Source: Ceratorhiza oryzae-sativae (lineage: Eukaryota > Basidiomycota > Agaricomycetes > Cantharellales > Ceratobasidiaceae). From it: a stretch of DNA of 13,699 nucleotides. This document shows positions 8,437 through 13,699 of the stretch, in pieces. The stretch's first letter is position 1, and each line of letters opens with the position of its first letter. Under the pieces are notes generated by a model. It did no database searches. It saw only the letters and a program-made list of their open reading frames with translations, and was not told where the DNA came from. The stretch is from NCBI GenBank assembly GCA_030998015.1, contig JARWMV010000218.1, forward strand, positions 1 through 13,699. The letters are read 5' to 3'. Both the position numbers and the translations under genes were made by a program.

Positions 8437-8715
8437 GTGGCATGGGCTTGCCAATTCAGGAAGAAGCACCCCTTCCAGCAGCCCAAGTCAATTCTCCCCA
8501 AGGAAGCCCTCCTTTGGGACCAAATTAAACTGAAAAGGGTGGAACACCCATATCATTGTCAGGACACCAAAAGTTGGGATTTGGACAACACATGGTTGAG
8601 GTTTGGGGGAATCAAAAACTTCAAAATTTATAGACTTGTGCAAGGAACAGAAATCTTCTACTATCAAAATAACTCTCAATTTCCTGTACTTCCTTATCAT
8701 CTCTGTTGCCTCTAG
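8437..8715 (+). CDS. 92-codon ORF of unknown function just upstream of gag, copy B
   Basis: This is the partner of the ORF at 5203-5481: same length, same MAWACQFRKKHPFQQPK start and same position, ending 23 bases before the gag ATG. It overlaps the end of ORF1 (to 8528) in another frame. By eye about 80 of 92 residues match. Many differences are Glu/Lys or Trp/Gln pairs that come from one ancestral CpG read as TpG in one copy and CpA in the other. No signal peptide, membrane segment or known domain is visible. The kept length may be by chance. Confidence 0.4.
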   Translation: MAWACQFRKKHPFQQPKSILPKEALLWDQIKLKRVEHPYHCQDTKSWDLDNTWLRFGGIKNFKIYRLVQGTEIFYYQNNSQFPVLPYHLCCL

Positions 8716-8738
8716 AATCCATCTGAGTCCTTTCTGAA

Positions 8739-9205
8739 ATGGCATTGCCAACTCCTGCCCCCACTTGGGCAAATATGTCTGATAGAGACAAAGTGGTCTA
8801 CATGCTTCAGTCAATGGATGAACTGTGAGAACAAACCAACAACCTCCAAAATGATATTGGGGATGTTGAACATAACAACAAAACCTACACAGACTTGCTT
8901 GAGGCAAAGCTCACAACTAACCAAGCAAAGATAGACGCTGACATGGCCAGGCTGGCCACCAATGTTAACAACCTAGTTGGCATGTTAGTGATCCTTCAAA
9001 CCACCATCACACGCATCAAAGTGCAAATCCACACCTCCTCAGGCGGCACCAGCATTGCCCAAGTACAACCTTCCTCAAGCACAACTCAGCCACAACCAGC
9101 AGCTGCCACCCCCTCTAGCAGATCAACTGCAAAAGTTAAGATGGCTGCTCCCCAAAAATTTGATGGCACAAAGCATGAAGATGCCATCTCATTCAGGATC
9201 ACATG
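8739..9205 (+). pseudogene. Element B gag, N-terminal part, cut by element C
   Basis: The ATG at 8739 leads into WANMSDRDKVVYMLQSMDEL, a long helix (LATNVNNLVGMLVILQTTIT) and a Ser/Thr/Gln-rich linker. The conserved KFDGTKHEDAISFRI start of the capsid core follows. A TGA at 8826-8828 replaces the CGA Arg codon still present in element A. At 9205 the homology to A's gag stops and element C's LTR begins with TGTCAG. The rest of the protein should lie beyond the window after a second ACATG. Unlike element A, this copy has no solo LTR S. Confidence 0.85.
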
Positions 9206-9732
9206 TGTCAGAGCTACAACCAGGAAGGATGACCCAAACGTCTAAGAGGACGATGGGAGACCTATAGGTGACAATGCCAGAGGTCTAAGTCACAACGTCA
9301 AGGGGGGCGACGTGCAACAAGGAGTAGGGGTGTGATAAGACGCAGGGAGGTAGAAGTATGTGCACTTGTCCTTAAGAGGACTGGGCAGGGACTATGGACT
9401 AAGAGTCACACAGGTAGTAGAAGGGGTACGACAGGAGGTCGAGTTCTGAGGCTTAAGGCTCTCAGACTCTCCCTTATATATTCATACGATGAGCTATATC
9501 AAATGCACATATGGTGCAAGACAACTATCATATGATGTAAGAATGGTGCCATGTAACAGAATATTCCAGAAGGTACAAACAGAACGTAAACAACAACAAG
9601 GTCATGTGATCATGTAAGTAATTCTATGCATATATCCGATTAAACAGGACTTGTCCAAAAATATGAAAAAGAGAGATTTATAAGATATAGGAAAATCATA
9701 ATAAAATCCGTGTCATGGTCTAGGCCATGACA
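9206..9732 (-). repeat. 3' LTR of element C, 527 bp
   Basis: On the minus strand it starts TGTCATGGCC next to the polypurine tract and ends in CTCTGACA, giving TGTCA/TGACA tips. Its far end coincides exactly with the loss of gag homology. A TATA-like CTTATATA (plus strand, 9473-9480) is in the minus orientation. A near-palindrome, GTGTCATGG and CCATGACAC with a 6-base loop, covers the LTR start (9710-9733). GGTCATGTGATC lies at 9600-9611. Confidence 0.8.
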
Positions 9733-9743
9733 CTTCCCCCCCA
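9733..9743 (-). other. Polypurine tract of element C
   Basis: TGGGGGGGAAG on the minus strand, directly between the stop TGA at 9744-9746 and the LTR start. This is the expected site for priming plus-strand DNA synthesis. Confidence 0.8.
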
Positions 9744-11061
9744 TCAAGGTCCAAGTGCATTGGGATGGAGTCAGTGGAATTCTTTGACTCATTCAGGTGC
9801 ATTCTTGAGTTTGGCTTTAGGTAACCATAGGTTTTCTTCTGGTCCATAGCCTTTCCACTTGACATAATACTCCAATCTTCTTCCAACCTTTCAAGAGTCC
9901 AAGATTTCTTCAACTTCAAATTCTTCTTCACCATCAGGAGTGACCACCAGTGGAACAGGTACAGGTTGCTGGTTATAGTCATCTATTGGTTTTGGGAACA
10001 GGAGTGAAGTGTGGAATACCAGATGAACCTTCATGGATTTGGGTAATTCCAGTTTGAAGGTATGTTTTCTGATTTGTTCCAGTACCTTGTATGGTCCAAA
10101 ACGCCTGTTATCCAATTTCTTAGAAGGGTGTATAGTTTTGATATTTGAGCCATCTAGGAAGACCTTTGATCCAACTTCAATCTTTGGTGCTTCACAATGC
10201 TTTCGATTATAATATTCAGAGTATGTTTGATTGGCAATCATTAGAGCAGCCTTGGCCTCTTCTTGGATTTCCTTGAGGTGTTCAGCATGTTGATCGGTGG
10301 CAGGTACCTGGCTTTCTTTGGTATTACCCACAGTGAAGTCTGGGTTGTAACCATAGCAGGCAAAGAACAGCGTGTAGCTTGATCCTGAGTGCTTCCCATT
10401 ATTATATGTGAATTCCACCATAGGCAATGCTGCTACCCAATCCGTCTGTCTGTGATTTATGTAGTGACAAAGATATATTTTGACGAATTGGTTAAGTCTT
10501 TTGCTTTGCCCATCAACCTGTGGTCTGTACACTGTAGAGTAATGTGGTTCAATGTTTAGGCATTTGTACAGTTGGCGAAGGAATTTGGCATTGAAGTTAG
10601 GGCCTCGGTCAGATATGGTTTTTCAGGGTAATCTGTGTAGTTTCCAGACAAAGTTTACAAATAGGTTTGCAATGTCTACTGCAGTGGCTCCCAAGTGTGT
10701 GGGGATAAAGTGTACCATTTTTGATAATCAGTCCACCACTGTGAGTATTGCATGGTATCCTTCTGACATTGGTAATCCAGTGATCAAGTCGTAGGTGATT
10801 TCCTCCCAGGGTTTATTTGGTAAGTCTATGGGTTGTAGGAGACCAGGAGGGGCTTGGTTTGAATGCTTGTTCCGGATACATGAGTCGCATGCCTGAATAT
10901 AATTAACAACAGATTTTTTCATTCTGGACCAATAGTAATCTCAAGATAGGAGATCTAGTGTCCTGAAATGCCCTGGATGCCCTGCTGCAGGATTGTCATG
11001 CCAGCTTTCTATGACTACTCATCTGATTTCTGACTTGTTTGGTACATATATGCGGTCGTGG
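9744..11061 (-). pseudogene. Element C pol: integrase with GPY/F module and chromodomain
   Basis: One frame runs the full length without an indel. It has the His pair region (ESWHDNPAAGH), CDSC, and catalytic Asp codons at 10788-10790 and 10608-10610. Codon 10500-10502 is AAA (Lys) where the D,D35E Glu belongs. The GPY/F motif FGPYKVLEQI follows, then a chromodomain at about 9792-9917 (VEEILDS, YYVKWKGYGPEENLW), which in chromoviruses steers insertion towards marked chromatin. Seven premature TGA codons lie at 11019, 10941, 10728, 10623, 9891, 9789 and 9771 (first plus-strand base). The natural stop is probably TGA 9744-9746. There are no TAA or TAG stops. Confidence 0.92.
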
Positions 11062-11262
11062 TGTTATGGATCACTAACATTTTCTATTATTTTAGTCTGC
11101 TCAGCCAACAAGCAATGCCTCTGTAATTAAATTGTGAAATACTCGAATTTGTATGCGCTCTGAATTGTACTATTTTCTGTTTCATTAAATAGTACAAAAT
11201 TCCCGCTCTCCAACGCATATTTTATTAAGTTTTTACGATAAGATCTCAGAGAGATACAGAGG

Positions 11263-11511
11263 TTGCGATATTTCCTCTTATCAGGAGATATTGATTACAA
11301 CATCGCACCGCTCATATCTCGGCAACCGCTTACGCTATCAAAGCGATCTTGTGCTCTATCGATAGCCAATCTTCGGCGGTATCTGCTGCCCGAAGATCGT
11401 CGCGATCCACCGGATCCTCACGCCGGAATGGCCCGAAGATCATTAGAATCTTACTGGACCATCAATCAAGATCTAATGACTCCAGTGAGTCAGGAGAGCT
11501 TCCCAAATTGA
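11263..11511 (+). other. 82-codon frame inside family L LTRs, doubtful gene
   Basis: This frame in the CpG-rich part of L2 is also open in L3 (13170-13418, minus strand). It is broken in L1, where TAC became TAA. The two open copies differ at two codons, and both changes alter the residue (Asn/Ser, His/Arg), so there is no sign of selection for protein. I list it as a likely chance frame. Confidence 0.15.
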
Positions 11512-11544
11512 TCCAGAAGCTTCTCTGACTCACTTTATGACTCA
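11486..11544. promoter_or_regulatory. Three TGASTCA sites in U3 of L2
   Basis: TGAGTCA (11486-11492), TGACTCA (11526-11532) and TGACTCA (11538-11544) are perfect Gcn4/AP-1-type sites within 59 bases. L3 has the same three in reverse. Confidence 0.5.
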
Positions 11545-11763
11545 CTGAGATGTAGCCTCCATTCATTACATGTATATACTATGATAATATGATCTACAAG
11601 CCAATAGCAGGTCTCAGATGCATCAATGCCTTTGATCCACACCCTGTCTTTACTCTTTTATCCTATACTGGGCTAGGGTGTACCCCAAGTATAGCAGTAC
11701 CCTCTTTTGATGATCGCACTGGCATGCATGTATCTATTTGGCTCTGGAATGCCCTCCTCAGGG

Positions 11764-11770
11764 TATAAAA
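11764..11770 (+). promoter_or_regulatory. TATA box of L2
   Basis: TATAAAA at the same LTR position as in L1. Confidence 0.65.
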
Positions 11771-12314
11771 GGACCTCCTCTGAGGCCCTTCCAGACCACC
11801 TCCCTCTACTCAACCCAGACTGGTTATTGGTTTCTTTTCTCTTTCTATTTCTCTTGTCTGTGTGTGATTTCTTATATAACTAGTACTGAGGAATAAAGTA
11901 CCATATTAGTTATATACTGTCTGAGACATTGTATCTTATATACAGAGATATATAAGGATACAATATTGCCTGGTTGAGCATGACATTAAGTACCAGCTAT
12001 TAGAGGAAATCTAAGTACCTGTAGCTGAGGAAGTACACGCATTAGGCAGCCCACCATCTATCCTAAAGGCTATCGCTTAAGCCTAGTATTAAGATTAGTA
12101 TCAGTTAGTCCAAGCGACTAGGGCTGAACTACATTTAAGATATCTAAGGGAACCTGACCATAGTAGTCTTGCTCTTTATACCTATAAATTAGTCAGTTTA
12201 CACTGTGAAAGATTAAGACTACCTTGAGTGTTACTTGATCGCATTGCAACTATTTTGAGCCTTCTTACTCTAGTCTAAGAAGTATTGAGTACGATTAGTG
12301 TATACTAACATATC

Positions 12315-13622
12315 TGTTACGGGTCAGGGTACACTTGAATATCTAGAGCTTAAGCAAATGTAGATATGTTAGTATACACTAATCGTACTCAATACTTCTT
12401 AGACTAGAGTAAGAAGGCTCAAAATAGTTGCAATGCGATCAAGTAACACTCAAGGTAGTCTTAATCTTTCACAGTGTAAACTGACTAATTTATAGGTATA
12501 AAGAGCAAGACTACTATGGTCAGGTTCCCTTAGATATCTTAAATGTAGTTCAGCCCTAGTCGCTTGGACTAACTGATACTAATCTTAATACTAGGCTTAA
12601 GCGATAGCTTATAGGATAGATGGTGGGCTGCCTAATGCGTGTACTTCCTCAGCTACAGGTACTTAGATTTCCTCTAATAGCTGGTACTTAATGTCACGCT
12701 CAATCAGGCAATATTGTATCCTTATATATCTCTGTATATAAGATACAATGACTCAGACAGTATATAACTAATATGGTACTATATTCCTCAGTACTAGTTA
12801 TATAGGAAATCACACACAGACAAGAGAAATAGAAAGAGAAAAGAAACCAATAACCGGTCTGGGTTGAGTAGAGGAGGGAAGGTGGTCTGGAAGGGCCTCA
12901 GAGGAGGTCCTTTTATACCCTGAGGAGGGCATTCCAGAGCCAAATAGATACATGCATGCCAGTGCGATCATCAAAAGAGGGTACTGCTATACTTGGGGTA
13001 CACCCTAGCCCAGTATAGGATAAAAGAGTAAAGATAGGGTGTGGATCGAAGGCATTGATGCATCTGAGACCTGCTATTGGCTTGTAGATCATATTATCAT
13101 AGTATATACATGTAATGAATGGAGGCTACATCTCAGTGAGTCATAAAGTGAGTCAGAGAAGCTTCTGGATCAATTTGGGAAGCTCTCCTGACTCACTGGA
13201 GTCATTAGATCTTGATTGATGGTCCAGTAAGATTCTAATGATCTTCGGGCCATTCCGGCGCGAGGATCCGGTGGATCGCGACGATCTTCGGGCAGCAGAT
13301 ACCGCCGAAGACTGGCTATCGATAGAGCACAAGATCGCTTTGATAGCGTAAGCGGTTGCCGAGATATGAGCGGTGCGATGTTGTAATCAATATCTCCTGA
13401 TAAGAGGAAATATCGCAACCTCTGTATCTCTCTGAGATCTTATCGTAAAAACTTAATGAAATATGCGTTGGAGAGCGGGAATTTTGTACTATTTAATGAA
13501 ACAGAAAATAGTACAATTCAGAGCGCCTACAAATTCAAGTATTTCACAATTTAATTACAGAGGCATCGCTTGAGGTTGGCAGAGCAGACTAAAATAATAG
13601 AAAATGTTAGTGATCCATAACA
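12315..13622 (-). repeat. LTR L3, 1308 bp
   Basis: It is full length with TGTTATGG...CCCGTAACA on the minus strand and the tips TGTTA/TAACA. Its sequence is closer to L2 than to L1. The dense CpG patch is intact. Its polyadenylation signal reads AATATA instead of AATAAA. Confidence 0.92.
12911..12917 (-). promoter_or_regulatory. TATA box of L3
   Basis: TATAAAA on the minus strand at the conserved LTR position; it would drive transcription leftward through L2 and into element C. Confidence 0.65.
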
Positions 13623-13699
13623 TAGCCCCCCAGTCTGGTATGTCAACTCACATTAGAGAGAATCATATCCCTCATCATCAGAGCTGATGTAAATGTACT
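13623..13699 (-). other. Internal end of element L3 with polypurine tract
   Basis: On the minus strand the sequence next to the LTR is CTGGGGGGCTA, with the G run at 13626-13631, a plausible polypurine tract. Upstream a short frame ends in the acidic SSDDEGYDSL with TAA at 13653-13655, possibly the end of a polyprotein. Only 77 bases are visible, so the superfamily is not known. Confidence 0.4.

Larger units (their letters stand above)
6492..8528 (+). pseudogene. Element B ORF1: CCHC knuckle, C2C2 finger, coiled coil; split by LTR L1
   Basis: The frame 6492-6613 continues in phase at 7919 when L1 and one CTCAA are removed. It encodes a zinc knuckle CHLCGWFGHPSIHC (6540-6581, C-x2-C-x4-H-x4-C) and a second motif, CKIC then CPYC (8030-8086, C-x2-C-x11-C-x2-C). 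This frame stops at TAA 8138-8140. A +1 frame then encodes an amphipathic coiled coil (NKYEETCEKLHKAKACC, KHQEDYLSLLQDHL) and a Pro-rich tail ending at 8528. The two parts may be one protein broken by an indel, two exons or two ORFs. The motifs suggest nucleic-acid binding and self-association. The protein lies upstream of gag in two copies and is not the nucleocapsid, since gag has its own knuckle. I do not recognise the family. Confidence 0.6.
5716..9205 (+). mobile_element. Element B: 5' half of a second element of the same family
   Basis: The order on the plus strand is LTR, candidate primer site, leader, ORF1, 92-codon ORF, gag. It begins with TG right after CCTGT (5711-5715), the point where element A's ORF1 homology stops, so B appears inserted into A. 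The CCTGT duplicate expected at B's far end is not in the window. B is itself split by solo LTR L1 and cut at 9205 by element C. Its gag and ORF1 are close relatives of A's, so this is one family nesting into itself. No pol is visible. Confidence 0.75.
9206..11061 (-). mobile_element. Element C: 3' part of a second chromovirus family
   Basis: Read on the minus strand from 11061 it has the end of RNase H/start of integrase, integrase core, GPY/F, chromodomain, polypurine tract and 3' LTR. It lies in element B's gag; ACATG at 9201-9205 would be one target duplication, with the partner off the window. Its integrase differs clearly from A's, so it is another family or an old branch. L2 cuts it at 11061, after CGTGG (11057-11061), and the missing RT and gag should lie to the right. 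Confidence 0.85.
11062..12314 (+). mobile_element. LTR L2, family L, lacking its last ~48 bp in the window
   Basis: It starts TGTTATGGATC after CGTGG (11057-11061) in element C pol and matches L1 nearly base for base up to the ATATC at 12314. L1 has 48 more bases to its TAACA end. L2 stops where L3 begins with TGTTAC, so an insertion into L2 explains the loss. The missing end should lie beyond L3's element. It could be a solo LTR or the 5' LTR of a longer element. A short deletion near 11105 separates it from L1 and L3. Confidence 0.88.
11062..13622. repeat. Large inverted repeat formed by L2 and L3
   Basis: Arms 11062-12315 and 12362-13622 face each other across a 46-base spacer (12316-12361). 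The arms are nearly identical apart from a few indels and scattered substitutions. The spacer is the terminal part of L3, so the structure follows from insertion of one family member into another in the opposite direction. Confidence 0.92.
12315..13699 (-). mobile_element. Element L3: 3' end of a family L element, running off the right edge
   Basis: A minus-strand LTR (12315-13622) is followed at 13623 by a purine-rich tract on the minus strand, as at the 3' end of an LTR element. The body should lie to the right. It sits inside L2 of the same family; ATATC at 12310-12314 is the candidate left target duplication. Confidence 0.65.

Noticed and set aside
8488..8907. Minus-strand frame across the 92-codon ORF and gag of element B
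   Set aside because: It is antisense to better supported frames, and no motif is visible.
9206..9245. Extension of element B gag past 9205
   Set aside because: The homology to element A gag stops at the TGTCAG LTR end, so the last codons are LTR sequence.
1..11061. TGA read as a sense codon (recoded genetic code or selenocysteine)
   Set aside because: TGA replaces Arg-type positions next to many other CpG-type missense changes, and a sister copy still has CGA. Decay explains it better.
11263..11511. 82-codon ORF in family L LTRs as a real gene
   Set aside because: It is broken in L1, the two open copies differ only by amino-acid-changing substitutions, and it sits in U3.
12300..12376. L2/L3 palindrome as a foldback transposon or DNA-transposon terminal repeat
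   Set aside because: The arms are LTRs with TG...CA ends, TATA boxes and 5-bp duplications at L1. An LTR element inserted in an LTR explains it.
1..13699. tRNA, rRNA, CRISPR array or prokaryotic-type operon
   Set aside because: No cloverleaf, rRNA segment or regularly spaced repeat is visible, and the content is eukaryotic retrotransposon.

Overview
The window is repeat-derived DNA with no recognisable host gene. It suggests a filamentous fungus, most likely a basidiomycete of the Agaricomycetes. The reasons are Ty3/gypsy chromoviruses with a GPY/F module and a chromodomain, compact LTRs with 5-bp target duplications, and CpG loss that looks like methylation or mutation of repeats. The genus cannot be read from the sequence.

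Layout, left to right. Element A (1-5715, minus strand) is a decayed chromovirus. Read on the minus strand it has the 3' part of an accessory ORF (ORF1), a 92-codon ORF, gag with a CCHC knuckle, protease, reverse transcriptase, RNase H and integrase, and it runs off the left edge. A 556-bp solo LTR (S, 4267-4822) sits in its gag with target duplication TTGTG/TTGTG. Element B (plus strand) starts at 5716 exactly where A's homology stops. It has a 379-bp 5' LTR, a candidate Tf1-like self-priming site, a leader, ORF1 with two zinc-binding motifs and a coiled coil, the same 92-codon ORF, and the start of gag. B's ORF1 is split by a 1305-bp solo LTR (L1, 6614-7918, target duplication CTCAA). B's gag is cut at 9205 by element C (9206-11061, minus strand), which shows a 527-bp LTR, polypurine tract, chromodomain and integrase. 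C is cut at 11061 by a plus-strand LTR of family L (L2). L2 is cut 48 bp short of its expected end by a minus-strand LTR of the same family (L3, 12315-13622), whose internal region begins at 13623 and leaves the window.

The window is therefore the left half of a nested insertion: A contains B, B contains C, C contains L2, L2 contains L3. The right-hand junctions should lie beyond the window in reverse order. The two opposed L copies form an inverted repeat of about 1.25 kb per arm with a 46-bp spacer.

Elements A, B and C are very poor in CpG, and their defects fit CpG to TpG/CpA change. All ten premature stops in recognisable gag/pol frames are TGA. The reverse transcriptase active site reads YMDN, and both integrases have Lys where the catalytic Glu belongs. 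The L LTRs keep a dense CpG patch and look younger. The least familiar feature is ORF1 plus the 92-codon ORF in the unusually long leader between LTR and gag, shared by A and B.
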